Shown here in pieces: positions 33,073-41,902 of a DNA stretch of 64,000 nucleotides; position 1 is the first letter of the stretch; every line of letters begins with the position of its first letter. The stretch is taken from contig JADJRH010000002.1 in assembly GCA_016712345.1 (NCBI GenBank), positions 62,001-126,000 of the forward strand, written 5' to 3'. Source of the DNA: Polyangiaceae bacterium (lineage in GTDB: Bacteria; Myxococcota_A; Polyangia; Polyangiales; Polyangiaceae). Below the pieces are notes generated by a model. It was given only the letters and a program-made list of their open reading frames with translations, did not search any database and had not been told where the DNA came from. The translations under genes were made by a program, and so were the position numbers.

Positions 33073-34250
33073 ACGCGACGCTGCGCCGTTTCAAACAGCC
33101 CGCGCTTGTGGCGGTGATCGCGATTGCAGGCTTGTGGCTTGTGTTCAACCTGATCGCGTTTGCGTTTGCCGAGGCGCCGCTCGCCACGCTGGCCCGCGCG
33201 TGGGGCGGAACGTGGGGTACACCCTACGGGATTGGTCAGGTTCTCTTTAAGGCCACTCCGCTGATTTTTACGGGGTACGCATTTCATATCGCGCAGCGCG
33301 CGGGGCTTTTTAACATTGGGGCTGAAGGGCAATTGGCCGCCGCGAGCCTCTGCGGTGGTGCGTTTGCCGCGCAGTTGCCGGCGTCGACGCCGATGCCGCT
33401 CGCCCTTCTTTCGGCGCTGCTTGTCGGCGCGATTGTGGGAGCGCTTGTGGCATTGCCACCCGCGGTCATGCGCGCCCGACTGGGTGTACACGAGGTCATT
33501 ACCGCGATTATGATGAACCGCATTGTGGACGTGCTTGTGCCGTTCACTGTTGCGACGGTGCTCGGCGCGTCGTCGCTTCGAACGGCCGATGTGGTTTCGG
33601 GAGCCACTTTGCCGAGGCTCGACAAAGTGTTTGTCTCGCTGAGCGGCAGTGCGGCTTCAGCGGCCTTTCCACTCGCTGTTGCGCTTGTTGTGGCCCTTTA
33701 TTTTTGGCTCGGTCGATCGAGGCCGGGCCGCGAAATGCAGTGGATTGGCAAAAGCGCGGAGGCCTGTCGCGCCGAGGGCATCTCCGTGAGAAATAGGCTT
33801 ATCTTGGCAATGCTCTTGTCGGGGGCTTTTGCCGGATTGGGCATGAGCGCGACGGTGCTTGGATACAAGGGTTATTTTGAAGTTGGGCTCGGATCGGGAG
33901 CCGGATTTGCGGGAATTGCTGTGGCGCTGTTGGGGCGCGGCCACCCGATTGGCATTGTGCTCGCGGCCCTCTTTTTTGGCACTCTTGAACAGGCGGGATT
34001 GGCCATTAACGCGCGGGTGCCCAAAGAGGCAATGACAGTGCTGGAAGCGGTGGCGATCGTGCTTGTTTCGGCGGCGGGCAGAGTGTCAATCTCCAACACC
34101 GAACAACCGGCCAATTCGGCTTCGAATGAAGGTGATTCGAGCAAGAGTGAGGCTCAAGGCGGGGGCCCAGACGGGCCGGAAAAAGGCTCAACGCGACAAA
34201 GCCCCAAAACAAAACCAGACACAGAGTTTGCCGAGGTGACACCGTCATGA
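33069..34250 (+). CDS. ABC importer permease 1 (nucleoside/BMP type)
   Basis: 393 aa, hydrophobic, with about eight to ten membrane segments and the family segment FNIGAEGQLAAA (about residues 80-92), as well as MMNRIVDVL and GAGFAGIAVALLGRGHPIG. It resembles YufP-like permeases of nucleoside importers. An unusual hydrophilic Ser/Lys/Gly-rich tail of about 55 residues follows the last membrane segment. It overlaps both neighbours by 4 bp (ATGA), indicating a coupled operon. Confidence 0.92.
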   Translation: MNATLRRFKQPALVAVIAIAGLWLVFNLIAFAFAEAPLATLARAWGGTWGTPYGIGQVLFKATPLIFTGYAFHIAQRAGLFNIGAEGQLAAASLCGGAFAAQLPASTPMPLALLSALLVGAIVGALVALPPAVMRARLGVHEVITAIMMNRIVDVLVPFTVATVLGASSLRTADVVSGATLPRLDKVFVSLSGSAASAAFPLAVALVVALYFWLGRSRPGREMQWIGKSAEACRAEGISVRNRLILAMLLSGAFAGLGMSATVLGYKGYFEVGLGSGAGFAGIAVALLGRGHPIGIVLAALFFGTLEQAGLAINARVPKEAMTVLEAVAIVLVSAAGRVSISNTEQPANSASNEGDSSKSEAQGGGPDGPEKGSTRQSPKTKPDTEFAEVTPS

Positions 34251-35146
34251 GCGGCGTTTTTTCGCTGACAATGGTGGCCGAGTCACTCCGCATTTCGGCG
34301 CCGTATGTGTGTGCGGCTATGGGGGGCATTTGGGCCGAAAAGAGCGGTGTTGTTCAAATTGGCCTTGAAGGGGTGTTGCTCACAAGCGCTTTTGCGAGTG
34401 TGGCCGCCGCTGCTGCAACTCAAAGCGCGGTGATTGGCTTGTTGACAGGCGTATGCGCAGGAGCGTTGTTGTCTTTGGGGCACGCTTTGCTGGTGGAAAA
34501 GGCCAAAGTTCACGCCATGGTGAGCGGCATTGCACTCAATCTGCTCGCGTACGCCGGGACGCGATTGGCACTGAGAGGCCTGTATGACAGCGCATCCAAC
34601 TCACCTGCGATTGAGGGGTTTCGGTTTGGGCCGGTGGGAGCTTCCGGTGGTGCGCTGCTTGGAAGGGTATTTGCCGACCCGGTGACGCTTGTGGCTATTT
34701 TAATGGCAGTTGCAACTCCGTGGCTCCTTAAAAAAACCCGGTTTGGACTGCGTGTGCGGGCCGCCGGCGAAAACCCGGATGCGCTGAGTGCGGTGGGAGC
34801 GAGTGTCACCAAAATTCGCAGTTATGCCCTCCTTTTGTCGGGTGTGGCCTGTGGTCTGGGAGGTGTACACCTCGCATTTGACCAACATCGGTTTGAGTCG
34901 GGCATGTCCAACGGACGTGGGTTTATTGCCCTCGCCGCGGTTGTTGTTTCGGGGTGGAGAGCCGGGTATGCGGTGCTTGCCTGTTTGGCATTTGGAGCGC
35001 TCGAAGCCCTTCAAATCGTGCTTCAAGACGACTTGCGAAAGTCGCGCGGGGGCGACCTGATTCAACTGCTTCCGTATGTGGCAACACTGCTTGTGTTGGC
35101 TGTGGCCGCGGGCAAATCAAACGCTCCAAAAGCTCTGGGGAAGTAG
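34247..35146 (+). CDS. ABC importer permease 2 (nucleoside/BMP type)
   Basis: 299 aa, YufQ-like, with membrane segments throughout. Family segments are EKSGVVQIGLEGVLL (near residue 30), HAMVSGIALNLLAYAGTRL and GRGFIALAAVVVSGW. It pairs with permease 1 to form the channel. No substrate-binding lipoprotein of the BMP family is adjacent, so it must lie elsewhere or outside the window. Confidence 0.92.
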   Translation: MSGVFSLTMVAESLRISAPYVCAAMGGIWAEKSGVVQIGLEGVLLTSAFASVAAAAATQSAVIGLLTGVCAGALLSLGHALLVEKAKVHAMVSGIALNLLAYAGTRLALRGLYDSASNSPAIEGFRFGPVGASGGALLGRVFADPVTLVAILMAVATPWLLKKTRFGLRVRAAGENPDALSAVGASVTKIRSYALLLSGVACGLGGVHLAFDQHRFESGMSNGRGFIALAAVVVSGWRAGYAVLACLAFGALEALQIVLQDDLRKSRGGDLIQLLPYVATLLVLAVAAGKSNAPKALGK

Positions 35147-35198
35147 CGCTGTTGCGACAATCTCTTGCCCACGGCGGCAAGTGGCGCCGACAGGAGCT

Positions 35199-35597
35199 TT
35201 ATTTGGCACTCAGCAGATCGACAAGCAGTCGCAGCGCGTCGATTGTTGTAAAAACACCTACGACTTCGCCATTTTCAATAACGGCGGCGGAGCCGATTTT
35301 GCGAGTTGCCATGTCAAATGCCACGTCGCGGACAAGCGCATTGGGGGCGACGGAATACGGTTCTACAAGGCTGAAATCTTCAACGGTACACCCGGCCGAA
35401 TTAAAGCCCTGCATGTTTTCAAGAGCGCGCAACTCACGCTCGGAAACAAGGCCTACGAGCTTTGAACCATCGACAACGGGAAGGTGCCGAAAGCCGCGCT
35501 CCTCCATGATTTTGAGCGCTTCGGCGAGTGTTGTGCGCCGATCGACCGTGATCGGACTTTTGGTCATGTGATCGCGAATGTGAAGGTCGAGGCTCAT
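35199..35597 (-). CDS. CBS-pair protein
   Basis: 132 aa consisting of two CBS domains and little else (first about residues 5-60: MTKSPITVDRRTTLAEALKIM; second about 70-130: VEDFSLVEPYSVAPNALVRDVA, ending DALRLLVDLLS). Stand-alone CBS pairs bind adenosyl nucleotides and tune partner proteins. It converges on the ABC operon with a 52-bp gap. The partner is unknown. Confidence 0.9.
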   Translation of the reverse strand: MSLDLHIRDHMTKSPITVDRRTTLAEALKIMEERGFRHLPVVDGSKLVGLVSERELRALENMQGFNSAGCTVEDFSLVEPYSVAPNALVRDVAFDMATRKIGSAAVIENGEVVGVFTTIDALRLLVDLLSAK

Positions 35598-35714
35598 GTT
35601 TCGGCTCTACCTCCATCAAACATCGCCCTCAAGAGCCGCGGCGGCGTGCGCCACGATTGCGCGACATCGCGGTGGTCAATCAGTTTGAATTGAAACTGTC
35701 GGCCCCCGCGGGCC

Positions 35715-36311
35715 ATGATGAAATTGATGAAATGGCAGGGGTATCGGCTTGCGCGGGGATTGGCTGCGCTGCTCGCGTGTTTAACAGGCTGCGGGGGATT
35801 GCCGCCGAATGTACCGCGCGTGGGGGAGTTTGATGCGCGTCGGTTAAACGGCGGATGGCATGTCCTCGCGTCGACATTTCCCATGTGGCTTGAAGGGAAG
35901 AAGACAGATCCAAACTTTATTTATCGGGTGATCGATGGAACATCCCCGGTGGAATTGGACGACACCGTTGCGTACACCGAGGGCGGCCGGCGCGAAACGA
36001 TCGAAGGAATCGACACGCAGGAGTCCACTTTTCCAACTCACTTTACCTGGAGGGGAAAAGGCCTCTTGGCCGCATTTTCAAGCGATTGGGTGGTTGTTTC
36101 CACCGGACCCGAAGATCGATACGTGGTGCTTTATTTTACCAAAACGTTGGTCACTCCCGAAGGTGTGGATGTGATTGCGCGTACACCCACGCTGAGCGAA
36201 CCGGATCGCAAAGCGGTTGAAACGCTCTTGCGAAATGATCCTTTTTTGAAGGACAAATCGCGTCAAATTGTGTGGCTTGGGAAGGCGGGCTCAAAGCGGG
36301 ACAGCCCGTAA
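35715..36311 (+). CDS. Lipocalin-like lipoprotein
   Basis: 198 aa with a lipoprotein signal (LAALLACLTGC, Cys about residue 26). FDARRLNGGWHVLASTFPMW matches the first conserved lipocalin block (GxW), and VVVSTGPEDRYVVLYFTKTL the central strands. It resembles bacterial lipocalins (Blc-like) that bind hydrophobic ligands at the outer membrane. ATGs at 35715, 35718 and 35730 are close together; I keep the first. Family match is moderate. Confidence 0.78.
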   Translation: MMKLMKWQGYRLARGLAALLACLTGCGGLPPNVPRVGEFDARRLNGGWHVLASTFPMWLEGKKTDPNFIYRVIDGTSPVELDDTVAYTEGGRRETIEGIDTQESTFPTHFTWRGKGLLAAFSSDWVVVSTGPEDRYVVLYFTKTLVTPEGVDVIARTPTLSEPDRKAVETLLRNDPFLKDKSRQIVWLGKAGSKRDSP

Positions 36312-36353
36312 TATCCAGCGCTGTTGCGAATGTGCGGGCAGGACTGACCTCAC

Positions 36354-39257
36354 GTGAGACGTGATTTGCAGCGCCGCACAGATGATAATGCGCCGATGGA
36401 GCTTTCACCCGGTGCGGCGTTTGCACGGTACACCGTGGAAGCCGCGCTTGGCGGTGGCGGCATGGGCCATGTGTACCGCGCGTTCGACACGCAACTGCAT
36501 CGGCGGGTGGCGCTCAAAATCCTCCATGACGCAAACGCAAAAGGGGATGCGGCGGCGACCGCAATTCTTCGCGAAGCGCGCGCGGCGGCGGCGCTCAATC
36601 ATCTGCACGTCGTCACTGTTTTTGAAGTGAGCGAGTTTGAAGGCGTGCCGTTTATGGCGATGGAGCTTGTTCAAGGCACATCGCTGCGGCAACTCATCGG
36701 CCGCGGGTCGATCTCGATTGGCCGGAAAATCAAGTGGCTGACGCAGGTGGCCGATGCGCTCGCGGCAGCTCACGAAGCGGGCATTGTGCACCTCGACGTG
36801 AAACCCGAAAACGTGATCGTTCGCGAAGACGACCTCGTGAAGGTGCTCGATTTCGGTATTGCGCGTCGCAGAAGTTTTGACCCCGAAAAGTGGTTGCCCA
36901 CCAATGTTCCGCCGAGTGATTTGGCCCTTCTAAACACGCTCACAAATGGCAACGGCGCGATCGTTGGAACGCCGCGCTACATGGCACCGGAGCAAATCGG
37001 CGGCAGCGCTCTGTCGAGTCACACAGACCAGTTTGCGTGGGGTGTTGTTGCCTTTGAGTTGTTCACCGGCAAAAGCCCGTGGCCGCCCGGTGATGACCTG
37101 TATTCGTTGTTTTCAAACATTGTTCGAGCGAAGCCGCCGGACCTTCGGTCGTACGTTCCCGAGTTGCCCGATGAAGTGGTGCGCGTTGTCGAGCGGGCCA
37201 TGAGCAAGCCGCGTGAAGATCGCTTTCCGGCAATGGGAGATGTGGTGCGCTCGCTGCGCCCATTTCTCGCGGAAACAAGCGGTTTGGCGTCGTCCGATTT
37301 GGCCTTTCGTCCTGTCGCTTCCGATGAAATGCCAACGCTTCGAGCCGATGCGACGGCGCCCACGGTGGATGTGGCTTCGCTGCCTATTTCGCTTCCGGTG
37401 GCCGACAAAGATCGATCCACCGCCGAAACGATCGATGCGATTTCGCTGCCCGGCGTGGCAAAAAAAGCGGCTGCAGAAACGCTGCGCGCCGCTGAGAACG
37501 TGGCTGCGCCGAGTGTACACCACACGGGTGCACCGGTGACGCAGCCCACGGGTTCGCAACTTACGCAACGATCGGGAATGCCTGCGGAGCCTGCAAACGC
37601 CGCCATTTCCAATCGCCGTGTGTTGGGGCTTGCGGCGGCGTTATGTACACTTTTGCTCGGCGTTTGGTTTTTTACGCGTGACAAATCCGTGGCCGCTCCG
37701 CCGGGGCCCCCGCGTCTCACAAGCTGTACCGACGCCGCCGAGCGAACATTTGCCGCGGCGACGCGCGCGCAACGAAGTGGCAATTGGCAAAGTGCCCGTC
37801 AGCTTTTTCAAGAAACAACAACGATTGATCCGGAGTGTGCGCCGGCGCACGCGCGTTTGGTGGTAATTGGCTATTGGACAGATCCACCTTCAAAAACGCG
37901 TGATGCAATGCGGCTTGCGCTCGATCTGAAAGAAAAGCTCCCCGAGCGCGACGGTGAACTATTGCATTGTTATGAGTCGGTGTTGTGGAATACACCGCCT
38001 GATAAAAAGGCATTTTCAAGCTGCCTTGTTTCTTTGTCAGATGCTCATCCGGGCGACGCTGAACTCGCATATATCGCTTCAGACTTTGCGCCTACGCCGG
38101 CAAAAATGAGGGAATTGGCGGAGCGGGCCCTTTCAATTGACCCTCACTATTCAGACGCCTACCAGGCACTTGCGGCGGCTCTTGCGCGTGAAAACAACGA
38201 GGAAGGTGCGCTGAATGCGCTCGCAAAGTGCGTTGAAAAAAACACCACTTCAATGGATTGTTTGGCACAGCGGGCGTTGCTTCTGCGGCACTTGGGTCGA
38301 TGTTCAGATCTCGAATCCACGGGTAGAGCGTGGATTGCGCGCAGCAGTGAGTCAACAGGGGCTCATTACACGCTCGCGTCGGCGCTCGCCGCGCTCCAAA
38401 AGCCAAAGGCCGCGGTGGAAGAGGCGCTTGTGACTCGTTGGGCCCATTTGGCCGGCTCCTCGGATGCGGGCAGTGAACCGTTGGAGCGAACAGCGTTGTC
38501 GGCGTTGTTTGGTGATTTGGCGGGGGCTCGCAAACAGGCAGTCGGCGTTTTCGACAAGGCGCAGGGGGCCGCCGATTCCGACGACCGAGTGGATGCGGCG
38601 CTGTGGCTTATTGAACTCGACCTGGAGACAGGCAATGTGGATCAGGCCACAACGTTTGCAGCCGACTTATTTCAACGAAAAGCGGCGTGGGACGCGGCAT
38701 CGCGGCATCGCGGTTTTAATTCAAAAGCGGCTCTTTTTGAGCCGACTCTGCTGCGGGTGTTGGGGCTGAAAAACGGCCTTGTCAAAAGCGAACACAAAGA
38801 GGCACTTTCAGCGTGGAATACGCGCATGAAGGATACTGCCACCCTCCATCAAGAAGGCATTTGGGTGCTCGGTACGGCGCTGCTCGCAAACACACCCGAG
38901 CAGGCCGAAAAAGCTCTCGAAACAATGCCACCTTCAATCACATCTGAAACAAGTTGGATCAGTGAACTTCCGGGCCTGATCACGTACGCTTATGCCGCAA
39001 AAACGCTTCTACTGGCCGGGAAAACAGATCTTGCATTGCCACTTTTAAAGCGGGCTGTTGCGTCGTGTACATCGCTTGAAGATCCCCTTTTGCACACGCA
39101 GGCAACTCTGTGGTTGGGACAGGCACTTGCGAAAACAGGCAATCTGCAAGAGGCGTGTGCCGCATTTACCAGCGTTCAAGCTCAATGGCCGGCAACATCC
39201 GGCTCACTCACAAGGCAGTCGGCCGAAGAGCAAATCAAAGCACTCAGTTGCAAGTAG
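36354..39257 (+). CDS. Ser/Thr kinase with transmembrane segment and large TPR-like domain
   Basis: 967 aa from a GTG at 36354 preceded by AGGA; an ATG at 36396 (MELSPGAAF) is an equally plausible start. The kinase domain covers about residues 20-310: GGGGMGHVY, VALKIL, HLDVKPENVIV (D and N kept, Arg of HRD replaced by Leu), DFGIA, APEQ. A linker, one transmembrane segment (VLGLAAALCTLLLGVWFFT) and about 500 residues of TPR-like helices follow. The non-RD catalytic loop is worth noting. The kinase should be cytoplasmic with the TPR part outside. Confidence 0.93.
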   Translation: MRRDLQRRTDDNAPMELSPGAAFARYTVEAALGGGGMGHVYRAFDTQLHRRVALKILHDANAKGDAAATAILREARAAAALNHLHVVTVFEVSEFEGVPFMAMELVQGTSLRQLIGRGSISIGRKIKWLTQVADALAAAHEAGIVHLDVKPENVIVREDDLVKVLDFGIARRRSFDPEKWLPTNVPPSDLALLNTLTNGNGAIVGTPRYMAPEQIGGSALSSHTDQFAWGVVAFELFTGKSPWPPGDDLYSLFSNIVRAKPPDLRSYVPELPDEVVRVVERAMSKPREDRFPAMGDVVRSLRPFLAETSGLASSDLAFRPVASDEMPTLRADATAPTVDVASLPISLPVADKDRSTAETIDAISLPGVAKKAAAETLRAAENVAAPSVHHTGAPVTQPTGSQLTQRSGMPAEPANAAISNRRVLGLAAALCTLLLGVWFFTRDKSVAAPPGPPRLTSCTDAAERTFAAATRAQRSGNWQSARQLFQETTTIDPECAPAHARLVVIGYWTDPPSKTRDAMRLALDLKEKLPERDGELLHCYESVLWNTPPDKKAFSSCLVSLSDAHPGDAELAYIASDFAPTPAKMRELAERALSIDPHYSDAYQALAAALARENNEEGALNALAKCVEKNTTSMDCLAQRALLLRHLGRCSDLESTGRAWIARSSESTGAHYTLASALAALQKPKAAVEEALVTRWAHLAGSSDAGSEPLERTALSALFGDLAGARKQAVGVFDKAQGAADSDDRVDAALWLIELDLETGNVDQATTFAADLFQRKAAWDAASRHRGFNSKAALFEPTLLRVLGLKNGLVKSEHKEALSAWNTRMKDTATLHQEGIWVLGTALLANTPEQAEKALETMPPSITSETSWISELPGLITYAYAAKTLLLAGKTDLALPLLKRAVASCTSLEDPLLHTQATLWLGQALAKTGNLQEACAAFTSVQAQWPATSGSLTRQSAEEQIKALSCK

Positions 39258-39370
39258 CCCATTCGATATGGACGCCGCGCCTCAGGTGGCGTGACGTGGC
39301 AGGTCGTTGCGGGGCGTTCAATCATTTTCAGTATTGGAGAAAATCGACAGTCACGATAATGCTTGTGCGC

Positions 39371-39664
39371 ATGGCGAAAAAGACGCAGTCGCACGGGAAC
39401 AAGACCGCTCAATCTACTGCCAAAAACGCTGCAATGCCGCCCATTCGGCTTGAAACGGTGACATCGCTTGAGGCCGGTGAGTACACCGACGAGCTGGACC
39501 CGTTGGCCGCACACACCAACTCAGCCCGTCCGCCCAATCGGTATGAAGCGCGTCCGCCCAATCGGTATGAAGCGCGTCCGCCCAATCGGTATGAAGCGCG
39601 TCCGCCCAATCGGTATGAGGCGCGCCCGCCCAATCGGTATGAAGTAGTTACTCCCGCGCACTGA
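39371..39664 (+). CDS. Small protein with five ARPPNRYE repeats
   Basis: 97 aa from the ATG at 39371 (101 aa from 39359). The first about 50 residues are mixed (MAKKTQSHGNKTAQ..., then IRLETVTSLEAGEYTDEL). Five perfect tandem copies of an eight-residue unit ARPPNRYE follow, then VVTPAH. The 24-bp DNA units are almost identical. The leader-plus-repeated-unit layout recalls precursors of modified peptides, but no protease, hallmark modifying enzyme or strong ribosome site is visible. The last 17 bp overlap the convergent glycosyltransferase gene. It may simply be an expanding repeat in a short protein. Confidence 0.6.
   Translation: MAKKTQSHGNKTAQSTAKNAAMPPIRLETVTSLEAGEYTDELDPLAAHTNSARPPNRYEARPPNRYEARPPNRYEARPPNRYEARPPNRYEVVTPAH
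39524..39643 (+). repeat. 24-bp tandem repeat, five copies
   Basis: Five contiguous 24-bp units, identical except for the first base triplet of unit 1 and one or two third-position changes in units 4 and 5. They encode ARPPNRYE on the plus strand. The reading frame is preserved because the unit is a multiple of three. Confidence 0.95.
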
Positions 39665-40640
39665 CAACGTTCGCCACATCGGTGATGCGCGTCAGCACCC
39701 CTGTCTTGAGCCACTTTTGCCGGTTCGCCTTGTTTTTGAGCACCGTTGCACGCTCAAAAAAAAGGCGTGCCGCCGCTTCCGCTCCCACCTGAGCCAACCT
39801 GACAGAAGCCACTTCAAAAAGCGGCGGATTCCACGGCGCCCCCAAAAGCATTTGTTCAGAATAAGAGCGCACACGCGTTACTTTGCGCCAATAACTTTCA
39901 AAGTTAGAATACGGATAGTGTAAAATGGCGGGTGACAAAAATCGCGCTCGACCAAGCCCGTAGTGCAGCGGAAGGTGAAATCCGTGTGCTCCGGCGGGGA
40001 GTGTGCCCCGCCGCGTTTGTACTGCCGCCTTCCCATTGGCGTACGCCAAAAAATAGCCGCCTCGATCCTGAAAATAGGGCAGCGCCTCGTCGAGCGCCGA
40101 CGGGTCAATCCCCCGGGGATTTTTTGTGAAGAGTGTTATTTCAGAAAAGGGCTCTTTGACCGCGGTGTGTTCACACAGCCCTTCATGATTGTCATAAATG
40201 ACATACCCAATACCCAATTGACTGAGGCTGTTAAAGTGCTGCTGCGCATCGCTGTTCGGTGGATAAAAAAGCTCATCACCGTCAATGTGCAAGAGCCATG
40301 GCACGCCGTCGGACCGGGCCATTTCAAGGCCGGCTTGCACAACACACAGTTGCCTCGCTGTGAGTTCATCCGGCGACGCTGCGGGCTTTTCCCAATCACC
40401 GGCAAATGGCAGATACGTTTTTTGAAAGTCGTCTTTTGCCATGCGCTTTTGAAGCGCCTTGTTCACATGAATAAACCTGACTCCCGCCTCCGAAAAGGGC
40501 TTACGTCCGGGTTCGGGTTTGGCGTCAAAAAAGATATAAAAACGCTCGATTCCAATGTGCTTGTGCCAGTAAATCCACGGTCCAAGATCGGCAGTGGGCG
40601 CCCGCACGGTGGTCACAATGGCCACGTTGGATTGACTCAC
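39648..40640 (-). CDS. Glycosyltransferase, GT2/GT92-like
   Basis: 330 aa. The N-terminal pattern (VAIVTTVRAPTADLGPWIYWHKHIGIERFYIFFD) and WLLHIDGDELFYP (a DxD-type metal site, about residues 117-122) match the glycosyltransferase family 2/92-like group of cytoplasmic enzymes. Donor and acceptor are unknown. It overlaps the upstream cupin-like gene by 4 bp, and its 3' end overlaps the repeat-peptide gene by 17 bp on the opposite strand. Confidence 0.85.
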   Translation of the reverse strand: MSQSNVAIVTTVRAPTADLGPWIYWHKHIGIERFYIFFDAKPEPGRKPFSEAGVRFIHVNKALQKRMAKDDFQKTYLPFAGDWEKPAASPDELTARQLCVVQAGLEMARSDGVPWLLHIDGDELFYPPNSDAQQHFNSLSQLGIGYVIYDNHEGLCEHTAVKEPFSEITLFTKNPRGIDPSALDEALPYFQDRGGYFLAYANGKAAVQTRRGTLPAGAHGFHLPLHYGLGRARFLSPAILHYPYSNFESYWRKVTRVRSYSEQMLLGAPWNPPLFEVASVRLAQVGAEAAARLFFERATVLKNKANRQKWLKTGVLTRITDVANVVSARE

Positions 40641-41881
40641 AAACTCTCCATGGGGGGCTGTTCGGTCGCGCGAAAGAGCGGCGCAAACACCGTTTCATCC
40701 AGCGCTTTTGACAGCTTTAGCAGCGTCGTGCGACCGGCTTGCACCTCCGCTGGGCTAAACACTCGCGCCAAGACACGCAGTTCATCACCGGGGGATTGTG
40801 TACGCAACTTGGCCTTAAAAAGAGCGGCTGTCACAGGGTCGGTTAAGTTAACCCCGCAACGCACCGAAGATGCCAATTTGACAGCGAGTTGCTCCAGCGC
40901 GAGAGCTTCTTTTCGTTTTGGAAAACGCGCCTTAATCAGCTCCAAAGCCGCTTTTCTGTGGGGCACATGATGCAGAATCGCCGCGACAAACCGTTCGTCG
41001 AGATTGGCAGTTTGGCGGCGGACGGCCGCGGCGGCCCGCAGTCTTCGATCTTCACGCAACGTGGCGAGCAACGTCCGCGTTGTGTTCTCCCCATGTTTTG
41101 CGATACAGGCCTGTACAGCGGACTTCATGTTTTCAAACGTGCCAAAGTGGCTGTGAAGCAACTCCAATGCACGAAAGGAGGTGTCTTCGTCCGAGCGAGC
41201 AATCAACTCACACGCGCGCGAAAGGGCTTGTGTGGGCGGCGCTGTGCGGCACAAAAGGCGCAGTGTTTGGATTTGGCGTAATTTTATTTCATTCGTTAAA
41301 AAAGGGTCAATCGCGAGGCCGGGTGCCCGATAGTCAAACTGGGGGCCAACGTTTTGATCACTGCCGGTGCGTACAACAAGGGTCGCCGACGGTTGCTCCA
41401 AATGCACAACAGAGTGCACAAGAGCCGGTGAGATCTCCACAACATCTCCGGGATGGAGGCACTCGGCGCCGTCAAAGTGGAGATTGCCCAAAAGCAGAGT
41501 TTGAGGGGAGCCGAAAGCCGCTTCAAAGTGATGTCGAGTTTGCAGTCGCGAGCCCGAAAAAGCCTGAAATGCGCCCGAAAATCCGTGACCGTGAACGGTT
41601 GTTGGAATGTCCACCCAAAAAAGCACTTCAATGTGAAAGTGCTCCCCTCGATAAACGGTAATCGGTGGCTCGCCGAAACTCTCCGCCAAGTCATTTTGCG
41701 GGGGCAAGGTGCTTGTTTTTAGCACCCACTCAACCACTTCATTCGAACTTGTCCGCTCCACGATGCGCGCTTTTTGGAGGGCTTCCGCGGCGATTTTGGG
41801 AAAGTGTCTGACAGCGAATTGAGCGCGCTTGTACTCGCGCTGCACGGCTTTTCCCAGTTCTGCAAAAATGCGCATGAGCAA
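40637..41881 (-). CDS. Cupin-like domain protein of unknown function
   Basis: 414 aa. The central part has a cupin-like metal pattern: HFHIEVLFWVDIPTTVHGHGFSGAFQAFSG (His residues about 100-120) and later CLHPGDVVEISPALVHSVVHL (about 160-180). The C-terminal 200 residues are helical and may be repeats. It could be a non-haem iron oxygenase or a binding protein; no precise family is recognised. It is translationally coupled to the glycosyltransferase and lies 21 bp downstream of the kinase gene at 41903. Confidence 0.75.
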   Translation of the reverse strand: MLMRIFAELGKAVQREYKRAQFAVRHFPKIAAEALQKARIVERTSSNEVVEWVLKTSTLPPQNDLAESFGEPPITVYRGEHFHIEVLFWVDIPTTVHGHGFSGAFQAFSGSRLQTRHHFEAAFGSPQTLLLGNLHFDGAECLHPGDVVEISPALVHSVVHLEQPSATLVVRTGSDQNVGPQFDYRAPGLAIDPFLTNEIKLRQIQTLRLLCRTAPPTQALSRACELIARSDEDTSFRALELLHSHFGTFENMKSAVQACIAKHGENTTRTLLATLREDRRLRAAAAVRRQTANLDERFVAAILHHVPHRKAALELIKARFPKRKEALALEQLAVKLASSVRCGVNLTDPVTAALFKAKLRTQSPGDELRVLARVFSPAEVQAGRTTLLKLSKALDETVFAPLFRATEQPPMESL

Positions 41882-41902
41882 ACAATGGTTGCGGAAAGAA
41901 CG

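Noticed and set aside
39524..39643. Possible CRISPR from 24-bp repeats
   Set aside because: No spacers; the unit is a whole number of codons and encodes a peptide repeat.
39409..39714. Minus-strand reading of the 24-bp repeat (SYRLGGRA units)
   Set aside because: It overlaps the end of the glycosyltransferase in another frame and has no start signal. The plus frame has a leader and a clean stop.
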